Shown one piece after another: positions 8,985 through 18,253 of a stretch of 64,000 bases of DNA; the stretch's first letter is position 1; each line of letters opens with the position of its first letter. Location: assembly GCF_003182195.1 (NCBI RefSeq), contig NZ_QGTM01000003.1, positions 1 through 64,000 of the forward strand, in the 5' to 3' direction. The position numbers were made by a program, and so were the translations under genes. A model generated the notes under the pieces. That model was not told the origin of the DNA and made no database searches. It worked only from the letters and a program-made list of their open reading frames with translations. This stretch comes from Halomonas sp. A11-A. GTDB lineage: Bacteria > Pseudomonadota > Gammaproteobacteria > Pseudomonadales > Halomonadaceae.

Positions 8985-9024
8985 CGGGCGCTGTCTTTTT
9001 TCGTCATTCAGCGTCAGGCCTTCC

Positions 9025-9050
9025 CTTGCAAAGCAGCCGGCGCGCCCCCA
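9025..9050 (+). promoter_or_regulatory. Candidate sigma-32 heat-shock promoter of lon
   Basis: CTTGCA (9025-9030) and CCCCCA (9045-9050) are 14 bp apart, close to the RpoH consensus CTTGAA-N13/14-CCCCAT. It sits about 40 bp before lon, which is a known heat-shock gene in gammaproteobacteria. The match is by eye only. Confidence 0.5.
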
Positions 9051-9091
9051 CCCCTGTCACATTCACCCGTTTTGTTTGAGGAACGTCTGCG

Positions 9092-11497
9092 ATGCAGCAG
9101 AACGCCGATCAGACCCTGAGTCTGCCCCTTTTGCCGCTGCGGGATGTGGTCGTCTACCCGCAGATGGTCATTCCGCTCTTCGTCGGCCGGGAGAAGTCGA
9201 TCCAGGCCCTCGAGGCGGCCATGAGTGCCGACAAGCGGGTGCTGCTGGTGGCCCAGCGCGAGGCCAGCAAGGACGATCCCGGCCGGGATGACCTCTTCGC
9301 CATCGGCACCGTGGCCGAGATCATGCAGCTGCTCAAGCTTCCCGACGGCACCGTCAAGGTGCTGATCGAGGGGGTCTCCCGCGCCGACGTGGGAATCCTC
9401 CATGCCGGCGAGGCCTTCACCTCGGCCGAGGCGGTGCTGCGCGAGAGCGAGCCGCTGACCGAGCGCGAGCAGGAGGCTCTGGTGCGCGTGCTGCTCAACC
9501 AGTTCGAGCAGTACGTCAAGATGTCCAAGAAGGTGCCCAACGAGGTGCTCAACTCCCTCTCCGGCATCGAGGACCCGAGCCGCCTGGTGGACACCATCTG
9601 CGCTCACCTGTCGCTGAAGATCGACGACAAGCAGCGGCTGCTGGAGATGGATCGCGTGCGCGATCGCATCGAGCACCTGATGGCGCTGATCGAGGCGGAG
9701 ATCGACCTGCTGCAGGTCGAGAAGCGCATCCGCTCCCGGGTCAAGGACCAGATGGAGAAGTCCCAGCGCGAGTACTATCTCAACGAGCAGATGAAGGCCA
9801 TCCAGAAGGAGATGGGCGAGCTTGAGAATGTGCCCAACGAGGCCGAGAAGTACGAGCAGGCCATCGAGGCCTCCGGGATGCCCAAGGAGGCTCGCGAAAA
9901 GGCCACCCAGGAGCTCGGCAAGCTCAAGATGATGTCGCCCAACTCCGCCGAGGCGACGGTGGTGCGCTCCTACCTCGACTGGCTGGTCTCGGTGCCCTGG
10001 AAGAAGCGCACCCGGGTCAAGCACGACCTGGTGCACGCCCAGCAGGTGCTGGATGAGGATCACTACGGCCTCGAGGAGGTCAAGGCGCGCATCCTCGAGT
10101 ACCTGGCGGTGCACAAGCGTGTCAAGAAGCTCAAGGGTCCGGTGCTCTGCCTGGTGGGGCCGCCCGGGGTGGGCAAGACCTCGCTGGGCAAGTCCATCGC
10201 CCGGGCCACCAACCGCAAGTACGTGCGCCTGGCGCTCGGCGGGGTGCGTGACGAGTCCGAGATCCGCGGCCATCGTCGCACCTACATCGGCTCGCTGCCG
10301 GGCAAGGTGATCCAGCGCATGTCTCGGGCCGGGGTCAGGAACCCGCTGTTCCTGCTCGACGAGATCGACAAGATCGGCATGGACCACCGTGGCGATCCCG
10401 CCTCGGCGCTTCTTGAGGTGCTCGACCCGGAGCAGAACGACACCTTCAGCGACCACTACCTCGAACTGGACTACGATCTCTCCGAGACCCTGTTCATCTG
10501 TACCGCCAACTCCATGAACATCCCGGGTCCGTTGCTGGACCGCATGGAGGTGATTCGTCTGCCGGGGTACACCGAGGACGAGAAGCTGGCCATCGCCAAG
10601 CGCTACCTCGTGCCCAAGCAGCTCAAGGCCAACGGCTTCAAGGAAGGGGAGCTCGCCTTCGCCGACGAGGCGCTCCTCGAGCTGATCCGCTACTACAGCC
10701 GCGAGGCGGGCGTGCGCGAGCTCGAGCGCCAGATCGCCAAGGTGTGCCGCAAGGTGCTGCGCGAGCGCCTCGAGAAGGAGAGCCAGGGGGGCGCTCTGGC
10801 ACCGCAGACCCTGGCTGCTGCCGACATCGAGGCCTACGCCGGCGTGCGCCGCTACAGCTACGGCCTGGCCGACCAGGATGACCAGGTCGGCCGCGTGACG
10901 GGCCTGGCTTGGACCTCGGTGGGCGGCGAGCTGCTCAATATCGAGTCGGTGGTGACGCCGGGCAAGGGGCGCATCAACAAGACGGGTTCGCTCGGTGAGG
11001 TGATGAAGGAGTCGGTGAGCGCGGCCCAGACCGTGGTGAGGGCCCGAGCGCTAAAGTTCGGCATTGACCCTGAGCGCTTCGAGAAGGAGGACCTTCACAT
11101 CCACGTGCCCGAGGGCGCCACGCCCAAGGACGGTCCCAGCGCCGGCATCGCCATGGTCACCGCCATGGTCTCCGCCTACACTGGTCGCCCGGTGCGCTGC
11201 GACGTGGCGATGACCGGCGAGGTCAACCTGCGCGGCGAGGTGCTGCCTATCGGCGGCCTGAAGGAGAAATTGCTGGCCGCTCGGCGCGGTGGTATAAAGA
11301 CCGTGCTGGTGCCCGAGGAGAATCGTCGCGACCTCAAGGAGGTTCCGGATAATATCAAGGAGGCTCTCGACATCAGGCCGGTTCGCTGGATCGATGAGGT
11401 GCTCGAAGTGGCACTCGCCAAAAGGCCTGAAGCCTCCGGAGAGGAATCTCGATCCGAGGATGCCGCCTTATCCCCTTCGATGATCAGCACGCATTGA
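9092..11497 (+). CDS. lon: ATP-dependent protease Lon (LonA)
   Basis: Homohexameric AAA+ serine protease of the cytoplasm that removes damaged proteins and short-lived regulators. The 801-residue chain has the N-terminal LAN domain ([15 protein letters not shown]), Walker A GPPGVGKT (356-363), Walker B FLLDEIDK, and the Ser-Lys dyad in the C-terminal domain (S683 in KDGPSAG, K726 in GGLKEKLL). ATG at 9092 has GAGGAACG upstream. Expression probably responds to heat through the sigma-32-like site just upstream. The hairpin at 11507-11544 separates it from hupB. Confidence 0.97.
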   Translation: MQQNADQTLSLPLLPLRDVVVYPQMVIPLFVGREKSIQALEAAMSADKRVLLVAQREASKDDPGRDDLFAIGTVAEIMQLLKLPDGTVKVLIEGVSRADVGILHAGEAFTSAEAVLRESEPLTEREQEALVRVLLNQFEQYVKMSKKVPNEVLNSLSGIEDPSRLVDTICAHLSLKIDDKQRLLEMDRVRDRIEHLMALIEAEIDLLQVEKRIRSRVKDQMEKSQREYYLNEQMKAIQKEMGELENVPNEAEKYEQAIEASGMPKEAREKATQELGKLKMMSPNSAEATVVRSYLDWLVSVPWKKRTRVKHDLVHAQQVLDEDHYGLEEVKARILEYLAVHKRVKKLKGPVLCLVGPPGVGKTSLGKSIARATNRKYVRLALGGVRDESEIRGHRRTYIGSLPGKVIQRMSRAGVRNPLFLLDEIDKIGMDHRGDPASALLEVLDPEQNDTFSDHYLELDYDLSETLFICTANSMNIPGPLLDRMEVIRLPGYTEDEKLAIAKRYLVPKQLKANGFKEGELAFADEALLELIRYYSREAGVRELERQIAKVCRKVLRERLEKESQGGALAPQTLAAADIEAYAGVRRYSYGLADQDDQVGRVTGLAWTSVGGELLNIESVVTPGKGRINKTGSLGEVMKESVSAAQTVVRARALKFGIDPERFEKEDLHIHVPEGATPKDGPSAGIAMVTAMVSAYTGRPVRCDVAMTGEVNLRGEVLPIGGLKEKLLAARRGGIKTVLVPEENRRDLKEVPDNIKEALDIRPVRWIDEVLEVALAKRPEASGEESRSEDAALSPSMISTH

Positions 11498-11506
11498 CAA
11501 TAATTT

Positions 11507-11544
11507 CCCCACCATGTTTTGACGAAAAGCCTGATATGGTGGGG
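11507..11544. repeat. Inverted repeat between lon and hupB
   Basis: Perfect 9-bp arms CCCCACCAT and ATGGTGGGG enclose 20 bases, 10 bp after the lon stop. There is no T-tract; it could be a lon 3' stem-loop or an operator upstream of the hupB promoter. Confidence 0.45.
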
Positions 11545-11562
11545 TCCGGCGCGGTAGTATGC

Positions 11563-11592
11563 TTGACAGTCCTTTCAACGCATTGCTATAAA
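11563..11592 (+). promoter_or_regulatory. Sigma-70 promoter of hupB
   Basis: A consensus TTGACA (11563-11568) and TATAAA (11587-11592, extending to TATAAAAT) are separated by 18 bp, 83 bp before the hupB GTG. Confidence 0.8.
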
Positions 11593-11674
11593 ATGCGCCA
11601 TGCTGTGATCGCGTCTGTCGGTTAAAAAGCTGCGCCGATTAGAGCCAAATTCCGAAATAGTCAAGGGGTGAAGT

Positions 11675-11947
11675 GTGAACAAGTCCGAGCTGATCGAAGC
11701 CATCGCGGCGTCTGCCGACATTCCCAAGGCAGCCGCTGCCCGGGCCCTGGACGCCATGGTCGACACCGTGACCGAAAGCCTGAAGAAGGGCGACAGCGTC
11801 TCCCTGGTGGGCTTCGGCACCTTCCAGGTCAAGGAGCGCGCCGCGCGTACCGGCCGCAACCCTCAGACCGGCCAGCCGATCGAAATCAGCGCCGCCAAGG
11901 TGCCGAGCTTCAAGGCAGGCAAGGCGCTCAAGGATTCCGTCAACTGA
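11675..11947 (+). CDS. hupB: DNA-binding protein HU-beta
   Basis: Nucleoid protein that bends and compacts DNA without strong sequence preference. The 90-residue chain is standard for HU, with the [18 protein letters not shown] beta-arm and intercalating Pro. Start is GTG at 11675 (GTG-AAC-AAG, family MNKSEL), with AAGGGG as ribosome-binding site. It follows lon and precedes ppiD, the same order as in many gammaproteobacteria. Confidence 0.97.
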   Translation: MNKSELIEAIAASADIPKAAAARALDAMVDTVTESLKKGDSVSLVGFGTFQVKERAARTGRNPQTGQPIEISAAKVPSFKAGKALKDSVN

Positions 11948-11986
11948 GGCGTCCGTTTCGCCGCGCCGCTGATGGTTGATTCTCCT

Positions 11987-12017
11987 ACAGGCGCATCGCC
12001 CATGGCGGTGCGCCTGT
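11987..12017 (+). terminator. Hairpin after hupB
   Basis: ACAGGCGCA and TGCGCCTGT arms, extended by CGCC/GGCG, form a long stem followed by CTTGGTT. It is a modest terminator between hupB and ppiD. Confidence 0.5.
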
Positions 12018-12065
12018 CTTGGTTCAGAGACCGTACTTTCCACACAATACGTTGCCGAGGCCTGC

Positions 12066-13883
12066 ATGCTGCAAAGTATTCGTGACCGCTCCCGAAGCTG
12101 GGGCGCCAAGATCATCGTCGGGGCCGTGGTCGTGACCATGGCCCTGTTCGGCGTCGAGTCCCTGGTGGGCCTGTTCGGCGGCGGGGGCGACGAGATCGCC
12201 AAGGTCAACGGTGAGCCGATCACCCGCCAGCAGTTGGAGGTCGAGGTCCAGCGCGCGATTCGCAGCGGCCAGGTGGCCCCGGAGCAGGAGCGCGCCCTGC
12301 GCGCCCAGATGCTCGACCAGCTGATCGCCGACCGCCTGCTGACCCAGTATGCCGAGGAGGGCGGCCTGCACCTCTCCGAGGAGCAGCTCGACCAGATCAT
12401 CGTGTCGCTGCCGGAGTTCCAGGACCAGGAGGGCCGCTTCGACAGCGAGCTCTTCCGCAACCGCCTGGCCAGCGCCGGCTATACCCCGATGGCCTTCCGC
12501 GAGGAGCTGCGCGTGGACATGAAGCGTCAGCAGCTGCAGCAGGGCCTGGCCTTCAGCGACTTCACCCTGCCCAGCGAGCAGGAGACCCTGGCGGCGCTGC
12601 AGCGCCAGACCCGCAGCTTCCGCTACGCGGTACTGTCCGCCGAGCAGGTGGAAGACGAGGTGGAGGTGACCGAGGCCGCCCTGGAGGAGTACTACGCCGC
12701 CAACGCCGACAGCTACCGCCGTCCCGAGCAGGTGCGCCTGGAGTACGTGATCATTGACCGTCAGGAGATGGCCGAGGCGGTCGACGTGGAGGAGTCCGAG
12801 CTGCGTGATGCCTGGCAGGAGCGCACCGCCGACGCCGATCGTCGCATCGCCCATATCATGCTGACCGTCGGCGGCGAGCGCAGTCGCGACGAGGCGCGCG
12901 CCGAGCTTCAAGCGGTGCGCGAGCGGCTGGCCGAGGGCGAAGCCTTCGCCGACCTGGCCCTCGAGGTCTCCGACGATACGGTCTCCGCGGAGCAGGGCGG
13001 CGATCTCGGCGTGATCAGCCAGGGCTTCTTCGGCGACAGTTTCGACGAGGCGGCCTTCAGCCTTGACGAGGGGGAGGTCTCCGATATCGTCGAGACCGAC
13101 AACGGCCTGCACCTGCTGACCGTGACCGGCCTGGAGCGCCAGCCCTTCGAGTCGATGCGCGACGAGCTCCACCGCGAACTGGCGCTCTCCCGGGTCGCCG
13201 GCGAGTTCAACGAGCGGGTCCAGCGCCTGATCGACGAGAGCTTCGCCGCCGACGACCTGCAGAGCGTGGCCGACGACATCGGCCTTGAGCTCCACACCAG
13301 CGACTGGGTCTCCCGCGACAGCGCCGAGGGCGTGCTCTCGGAGCCCGGCGTGATGCGCGAGGCCTTCAGCGCCGACGTGCTGGAGGAGGGCTTCAACAGC
13401 GAGGTGATCGAGCTGGACAGCGATCGCCGCCTGGTCCTGCGCGTCGTCGACCACCGTCCGGCCACCATCCTGCCGCTGGAGGAAGTGCGTGACCGGGTGG
13501 AGGCCAGCGTGGCCGCCAACCTGCGCCGCGATGCACTGATGGCGCTGGCCGAGGAGCGCCTCGCGGCGCTGCGCGACGGCGACGAGCAGGGCCTCGACTG
13601 GCAGCGGGTCGATGGTGTGAGCCGCCAGGAGACCCAGGGCCTCTCCCGTGCGCTGGTGGATACGGTGTTCCGCCTCCCGGCCCCCGAGGGCGATGCCCCG
13701 GTCTATGGCCTTGCCGCCGACGGTGAGCGGGTGGTGCTGATCGCCCTGGAGCGGGTCGAGGAGGGCGAGCTGGATCCCCAGGTCGAGCAGTTCGTGGCCA
13801 GCATGGCCGAACGGCTGCGCGCCCAGGCCGCCATCCAGGGCCTGCTGGATGACCTGCGCGACAGGGCGGAGATTCGCCGCTAG
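12066..13883 (+). CDS. ppiD: Periplasmic folding chaperone PpiD (parvulin-like, membrane anchored)
   Basis: Assists proteins leaving the Sec translocon in the periplasm. The 605 residues comprise a short cytoplasmic N-terminus, one membrane anchor (about 15-31), a SurA-like chaperone region, a parvulin domain at about 262-353 (AHIMLTVGGERS to GLHLLTVTG) and a C-terminal chaperone half. ATG at 12066 is preferred over an upstream in-frame ATG because the sequence MLQSIRDRSRSWGAKI matches the family start and GAGG lies 7 bp upstream. A terminator follows. Confidence 0.95.
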   Translation: MLQSIRDRSRSWGAKIIVGAVVVTMALFGVESLVGLFGGGGDEIAKVNGEPITRQQLEVEVQRAIRSGQVAPEQERALRAQMLDQLIADRLLTQYAEEGGLHLSEEQLDQIIVSLPEFQDQEGRFDSELFRNRLASAGYTPMAFREELRVDMKRQQLQQGLAFSDFTLPSEQETLAALQRQTRSFRYAVLSAEQVEDEVEVTEAALEEYYAANADSYRRPEQVRLEYVIIDRQEMAEAVDVEESELRDAWQERTADADRRIAHIMLTVGGERSRDEARAELQAVRERLAEGEAFADLALEVSDDTVSAEQGGDLGVISQGFFGDSFDEAAFSLDEGEVSDIVETDNGLHLLTVTGLERQPFESMRDELHRELALSRVAGEFNERVQRLIDESFAADDLQSVADDIGLELHTSDWVSRDSAEGVLSEPGVMREAFSADVLEEGFNSEVIELDSDRRLVLRVVDHRPATILPLEEVRDRVEASVAANLRRDALMALAEERLAALRDGDEQGLDWQRVDGVSRQETQGLSRALVDTVFRLPAPEGDAPVYGLAADGERVVLIALERVEEGELDPQVEQFVASMAERLRAQAAIQGLLDDLRDRAEIRR

Positions 13884-13911
13884 GGTCCTCTGCCAGCCGC
13901 AAGGCCAGCGA

Positions 13912-13952
13912 AAAGGAGCAAGCTTCAAGGCAACCCCTTGGCTTGCTCCTTT
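13912..13952 (+). terminator. Rho-independent terminator after ppiD
   Basis: 12-bp perfect arms AAAGGAGCAAGC and GCTTGCTCCTTT enclose 17 bases. The T/A-ended stem could work in either direction. Confidence 0.75.
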
Positions 13953-13999
13953 GTCATTGCTGGCCCTGACCCTCGTCCGCTTCGTCCCCTTGGTTGTTG

Positions 14000-14014
14000 T
14001 GTTATGATATAACA
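14000..14014 (+). promoter_or_regulatory. Zur-box-like operator
   Basis: TGTTATGATATAACA is a near-perfect palindrome (six of seven arm positions match, and the flanking G/C pair extends it). It closely follows the gammaproteobacterial Zur consensus with TGTTATA-N-TATAACA arms, quoted from memory. It contains a -10-like TATGAT and lies 25 bp before the COG0523 GTPase gene, so zinc-bound Zur would block transcription. Regulation by zinc is inferred. Confidence 0.75.
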
Positions 14015-14038
14015 CTTTCATCATCCGAGGACTCCCCC

Positions 14039-15097
14039 ATGCCCGCACCCCTGGCTAATATCCCCGTGCACCTGATCACCGGCTTTCTGGGCAGTGGCAA
14101 GAGCACCCTGATCCATCGGCTGATCGAGCAGAAACCCGCGGATGAACGCTGGGCGGTGCTGGTCAACGAGTTCGGCCAGGTGGGCATCGACCAGACCATG
14201 TTTGAGGAGCGCGACGACCTGGTGGTGAAGGAGCTGCCGGGTGGCTGCCTCTGCTGCCAGCTGGCCTTCGTGATGCAGGCGACCCTGGTTAACCTGCTGC
14301 GTCGCCATCGCCCGGACCGGGTGATCATCGAGCCCTCCGGGCTCGGCCATCCCGCGGGGCTGCTGGAGGTACTGGGGGGCGAGGCCTTCGAGGGGGTGCT
14401 GGCGCTGGGGGAGATGGTTGCCGTGCTGGACCCCCGCCGTCTGGATGACCCGCGCGCCCTCGAGCACGAGACCTTCCGCGACCAGCTGACCCTGGCCGAT
14501 GGGGTGGCACTGACCATGGTCGACCTGGTAAGCCACGAGCAGGTGGCGAGGGCAAAGGCGTGGCTCGCTGAGCTGTGGCCCGCCAAGCGCTGGATCATGG
14601 AGGCGCCCCTCGGCCGCCTGCCGCTGGCGCGACTGCTCGAGGCCGGTGCGCCCGCCTCGCCGCGCGCGCCGCCTGGCAGCGAGATCCACCGACGGCTTCG
14701 CGACGCGGCGGGCGGGGCGCTCGGCTCGCAGGGCGTGGTGCTGGAGGCGTTCGCGGCGCCGCTGCCCGCGCCGGGGCGGCCCCAACGGGAGGAGGGCGAG
14801 GCGCTGGGATACGCCACCCTGGGGTGGCGCTGGCACCCCGACGACCGGTTCGAGCTCGACCGGTTGGCCATGTTGCTGGGGGAGTTGCCGTCCACCCTGC
14901 GGGTCAAGGGAGTGTTCCACTGTGACGCTGGCTGGCGGCTCTACAATCGCGTCGCGGGGCAGGCCAGCCTCACCGCCAGCGCCTGGCGTCGCGACTCGCG
15001 CCTCGAGGTCATCGGCGCGGCGGGGAGCCTGCCCGACGCCGCAGTGTTGGAGGCGCGCCTCGCGGCCTGTCGGCTCGGCGCGGCATCACCCGCCTAG
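14039..15097 (+). CDS. COG0523 (CobW/Zng1-type) GTPase, probable zinc metallochaperone
   Basis: G3E-family P-loop GTPase that delivers a metal to client enzymes. The 352 residues include Walker A GFLGSGKS (15-22), the metal-binding C-x-C-C motif in GGCLCC (C70, C72, C73), and a Zn-linked EPSGLGHP segment. The C-terminal CobW_C domain is around 255-350 (YATLGWRWHP). ATG at 14039 directly follows the Zur-like operator, which points to zinc starvation (ZigA/ZagA class) rather than cobalamin synthesis; no cob genes are near. Its 3' end overlaps the convergent lpxH by 12 bp. Confidence 0.85.
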   Translation: MPAPLANIPVHLITGFLGSGKSTLIHRLIEQKPADERWAVLVNEFGQVGIDQTMFEERDDLVVKELPGGCLCCQLAFVMQATLVNLLRRHRPDRVIIEPSGLGHPAGLLEVLGGEAFEGVLALGEMVAVLDPRRLDDPRALEHETFRDQLTLADGVALTMVDLVSHEQVARAKAWLAELWPAKRWIMEAPLGRLPLARLLEAGAPASPRAPPGSEIHRRLRDAAGGALGSQGVVLEAFAAPLPAPGRPQREEGEALGYATLGWRWHPDDRFELDRLAMLLGELPSTLRVKGVFHCDAGWRLYNRVAGQASLTASAWRRDSRLEVIGAAGSLPDAAVLEARLAACRLGAASPA

Positions 15098-15850
15098 GGC
15101 GAAGTGCTCAAGCCTGGGGGCCTGCCCCTCCTCGATGACGATCTCCCACCCCTGGTCGGGCTGCCAGTCGCCCAGCACGAGGCGCGTTGCGGCCTGGCCG
15201 TCGATGCTTAGGTCGTGCACCGCGGGGCGGTGGGTGTGGCCGTGAATCAGGGTGGTGACGTCCTGTTCGGCCATTACCCTGACCACCTCCTCCGGCGTCA
15301 CGTCCATGATGTCCTCGGCCTTGTTGGAGTTGGCCTCCCCGGACTGCTCGCGTAGCTGTTTCGCCAGGGCGATGCGCTGCGCCAGGGGCATGGAGAGCAC
15401 CTGGGCCTGCCACAGCGGGTGGCGGGCCTGGGCGCGGAAGGCCTGGTACTCGGCGTCCAGGGTGCAGAGGCTGTCGCCATGCATCAGCAGAATCCGCTGG
15501 CCGCCGAGCGTCACCACGCTGGGGTCGGGGAGCAGGGTGGCGCCGGCCGCCTCGGCGAAGCGCTCCCCGAGCAGGAAGTCGCGGTTGCCATGCATCAGAA
15601 AAAGCTCGGTGCCGTCGTCGGTCAGGCGCCGCAACGCCCGGGCGACGCGCTGGGCCAGGTCGGCGTTGCCGCTGGGGTCCTGGCCGGCCAGGTCGAGCAG
15701 GTCGTCGCCGATCCATGCCTCGAAGCAGTCGCCCAGGATGTAGAGCGCGTCACAGCCGCAGGCACGCCTCTGAAGCCAGTGCAGGAAGCCTTCGGTGACC
15801 TCGGGGGCGCCGGGGTGCAGGTGCAGGTCGGATATCAGCAGGGTGGTCAT
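15086..15850 (-). CDS. lpxH: UDP-2,3-diacylglucosamine diphosphatase LpxH
   Basis: Cleaves UDP-2,3-diacylglucosamine to lipid X and UMP, a peripheral inner-membrane step of lipid A synthesis. The calcineurin-like metal ligands are visible: D8 and H10 in SDLHLHP, D41 in ILGDCFEAW, the HGNRD box (87-91), HGD, and HGHTHRP near the C-terminus. The 254 residues compare with about 240 usual. Start ATG at 15850 matches the family (MTTLLISDLH). It lies downstream of ppiB on the same strand, as in other gammaproteobacteria where ppiB and lpxH are adjacent. Confidence 0.95.
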   Translation of the reverse strand: MTTLLISDLHLHPGAPEVTEGFLHWLQRRACGCDALYILGDCFEAWIGDDLLDLAGQDPSGNADLAQRVARALRRLTDDGTELFLMHGNRDFLLGERFAEAAGATLLPDPSVVTLGGQRILLMHGDSLCTLDAEYQAFRAQARHPLWQAQVLSMPLAQRIALAKQLREQSGEANSNKAEDIMDVTPEEVVRVMAEQDVTTLIHGHTHRPAVHDLSIDGQAATRLVLGDWQPDQGWEIVIEEGQAPRLEHFALGG

Positions 15851-15885
15851 GGCAGCGGGGTCCTGGGCTGTCGGGCAGAGGGCAA

Positions 15886-15908
15886 GACGCCCGCGGGGGG
15901 CGGGCGTC
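15886..15908 (-). terminator. GC hairpin between ppiB and lpxH
   Basis: Nine-base arms GACGCCCGC and GCGGGCGTC with a 5-base loop sit in the 79-bp gap. Without a T-tract it is more likely an mRNA stability or attenuation element than a full terminator. Confidence 0.4.
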
Positions 15909-15929
15909 GGCCGGAGCGGGACGGTGGCA

Positions 15930-16427
15930 TCAGGCCTCTTTCACGTAGGCCTTCTGGATCACCACGTCCTCGGCGGGCACGTCGGCGTGCATGCCGCGGC
16001 GGGTGGTGGCCACGCCCTTGATCTTCTCGACCACGTCCATGCCCTCGACCACGCGGCCAAAAACACAGTAGCCCCAGCCCTGGATGGACTTGCCGCTGTG
16101 GTTCAGGAAGGCGTTATCGGCCACGTTGATGAAGAACTGCGCGGTGGCGGAGTGTGGGTCCTGGGTGCGTGCCATGGCCACGGTGCCGGTCTCGTTCTGC
16201 AGGCCGTTGTCGGCCTCGTTCTCGATGGGATCGCGAGTGGGCTTCTGGTTGAAGTCCTCGTCGAAGCCACCGCCCTGGATCATGAAGCCGTCGATCACGC
16301 GGTGGAAGAGGGTGCCGTCATAGAAGCCATCGCGCACGTACTGCTCGAAGTTGGCCGCGGTTTTCGGCGCCTTCTCGTAGTCCAGCTCGATGCCGATGTC
16401 GCCGTAGGTAGTCTGCAGGATGATCAT
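15930..16427 (-). CDS. ppiB: Peptidyl-prolyl cis-trans isomerase B (cyclophilin)
   Basis: Cytoplasmic cyclophilin that catalyses proline isomerisation. The 165 residues carry the cyclophilin core: [13 protein letters not shown] (around 41-53), MAR-x7-ATAQFFIN, and the loop [11 protein letters not shown]. No signal peptide is present, so it is the cytoplasmic rather than periplasmic type. It reads divergently from glnS and is followed by lpxH. Confidence 0.96.
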   Translation of the reverse strand: MIILQTTYGDIGIELDYEKAPKTAANFEQYVRDGFYDGTLFHRVIDGFMIQGGGFDEDFNQKPTRDPIENEADNGLQNETGTVAMARTQDPHSATAQFFINVADNAFLNHSGKSIQGWGYCVFGRVVEGMDVVEKIKGVATTRRGMHADVPAEDVVIQKAYVKEA

Positions 16428-16485
16428 GCGTAAGTTCCTGTGCGGTAAAGGGGCCTCGCCTTGGCGTTGCCCAGGGACGTGGCGC

Positions 16486-16491
16486 TATAAT
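16486..16491 (+). promoter_or_regulatory. -10 element of the glnS promoter
   Basis: A perfect TATAAT lies 65 bp before glnS in the divergent ppiB-glnS region. The best -35 candidates (TTGGCG at 16461, 19-bp spacer; TTGCCC at 16467, 13-bp spacer) are not ideally spaced. Confidence 0.5.
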
Positions 16492-16556
16492 ACCGGTTTT
16501 GCCTCGAGGCGCGAAGTGAGCGCCTGCACCTTCAACCAGAGGTTGTTTTCCCAACC

Positions 16557-18251
16557 ATGACCACCGACACCACCAGCGCGCCGAATTTCATTCGCAACCA
16601 GATTCGCGACGAGATCGAGGCCGGTCGCACCGGCAAGATCGTGACTCGCTTCCCGCCGGAGCCCAACGGCTTTCTGCATATCGGCCACGCCAAGTCGATC
16701 TGTCTCAACTTCGGCCTCGCCGAGCAGTTCGGTGGTGACTGTCACCTGCGCTTCGATGACACCAACCCGGCCAAGGAAGAGCAGGCCTACATCGACGCCA
16801 TCCAGGAGGACGTCCACTGGCTGGGCTTCGAGTGGGCTGGGGCGGTGCGCTTCGCCTCGGACTACTTCGATCAGCTCTATGCCTGGGCCCAGCACCTGAT
16901 TCGCGAGGGCAAGGCCTATGTGGACGACCTCTCGGCCGATGAGATCCGCGAGTACCGCGGCACCCTCACCGAGCCCGGCCGCCCGAGCCCCTACCGCGAG
17001 CGCACGGCCGAGGAGAACCTCGACCTGCTCGAGCGCATGCGTGTCGGCGAGTTCGCCGAGGGCGAGAAGGTGCTGCGGGCCAAGATCGACATGGCCTCGC
17101 CTAACATCAACCTGCGCGACCCGATCCTCTACCGCATCCGCCACGCCCATCATCACCAGACCGGCGACAAGTGGAAGATCTACCCCTCCTACGACTTTGC
17201 CCATGGCCAGTCGGACGCCATCGAGGGGGTCACCCACTCCATCTGTACCCTGGAGTTCGAGGATCATCGTCCCCTCTACGAGTGGTTCCTGGAGAACCTG
17301 CCGGTGCCGGCGAAGCCGCGCCAGATCGAGTTCGCGCGGCTCAACCTCAACTACACCCTGACCTCCAAGCGCAAGCTCAAGCTGCTGGTGGACGAGGGCA
17401 TCGTCGACGGCTGGGACGACCCGCGCCTGCCGACCATCTCCGGCATGCGCCGGCGTGGCTACACGCCGGCGTCGATCCGCAAGTTCTGCGAGATGATCGG
17501 GGTGACCCGGGCCGACGGCGGCCTGGTGGATATCGCCATGCTCTACCACGCCATCCGTTCTGACCTCGAGGACAATGCCCCTCGAGCCATGGCGGTGCTC
17601 AAGCCGCTGAAGGTGGTGCTGACCAACGTGCCTGAAGGCCATGAGGAGACTTACGAGGTGCCCGGCCACCCGGCGAGGGACGATCTCGGCGTGCGCAAGG
17701 TGCCCTTCACGCGTGAAATTTACATTGATCGCGATGACTTTATGGAGGAGCCGCCCAAGAAGTTCTTCCGCCTGGCGCCGGGCCAGGAGGTGCGCCTGCG
17801 CAACAGCTATGTCATCCGTTGCGACGAGGTGGTCAAGGACGCCAACGGCGAGATCGAGGCGCTCCACTGCTCCGTGGACTTCGATACCCTGGGGAAGAAC
17901 CCCGAGGGTCGCAAGGTCAAGGGCGTGATTCACTGGGTCAGCGCCAAGCACGGCGTGCCCATGGAGGTGCGGCTCTACGACAACCTCTTCACCGTGGAGC
18001 AGCCGGACCGCGACAGGGATGCCGACTTCCTCGACCACCTCAACCCCGAGTCGCTGGTGGTCTGCCAGGCCATCGGCGAGCCGAGCCTCGCCGAGGCCGC
18101 CCCCGAGAGCCGCTTCCAGTTCGAGCGCGTGGGTTACTTCTGCGCCGACCGCCACGCCTGCCGCGACGGCAAGCTGGTGTTCAACCGCACCGTGGGCCTC
18201 AAGGACGGCTGGGCCAAAGTCATGAAGAAAGACGCGCAAACGAAGGGGTGA
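16557..18251 (+). CDS. glnS: Glutaminyl-tRNA synthetase
   Basis: Class I synthetase that charges tRNA-Gln directly, so no amidotransferase route is needed for this tRNA. The 564 residues include the [12 protein letters not shown] motif (HIGH at 41-44), the DDTNP segment, and the KMSKS equivalent TSKRKL near 268-273, followed by the two beta-barrel anticodon domains. ATG at 16557 is the family start. cysS begins 3 bp after the stop codon, an unusual pairing of two synthetases in one likely transcript. Confidence 0.97.
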   Translation: MTTDTTSAPNFIRNQIRDEIEAGRTGKIVTRFPPEPNGFLHIGHAKSICLNFGLAEQFGGDCHLRFDDTNPAKEEQAYIDAIQEDVHWLGFEWAGAVRFASDYFDQLYAWAQHLIREGKAYVDDLSADEIREYRGTLTEPGRPSPYRERTAEENLDLLERMRVGEFAEGEKVLRAKIDMASPNINLRDPILYRIRHAHHHQTGDKWKIYPSYDFAHGQSDAIEGVTHSICTLEFEDHRPLYEWFLENLPVPAKPRQIEFARLNLNYTLTSKRKLKLLVDEGIVDGWDDPRLPTISGMRRRGYTPASIRKFCEMIGVTRADGGLVDIAMLYHAIRSDLEDNAPRAMAVLKPLKVVLTNVPEGHEETYEVPGHPARDDLGVRKVPFTREIYIDRDDFMEEPPKKFFRLAPGQEVRLRNSYVIRCDEVVKDANGEIEALHCSVDFDTLGKNPEGRKVKGVIHWVSAKHGVPMEVRLYDNLFTVEQPDRDRDADFLDHLNPESLVVCQAIGEPSLAEAAPESRFQFERVGYFCADRHACRDGKLVFNRTVGLKDGWAKVMKKDAQTKG

Positions 18252-18253
18252 TC

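Noticed and set aside
17819-18253. Upstream extension of the cysS frame into glnS
   Set aside because: The 145 extra codons are an off-frame reading of glnS; the conserved CysS N-terminus starts at GTG 18254.
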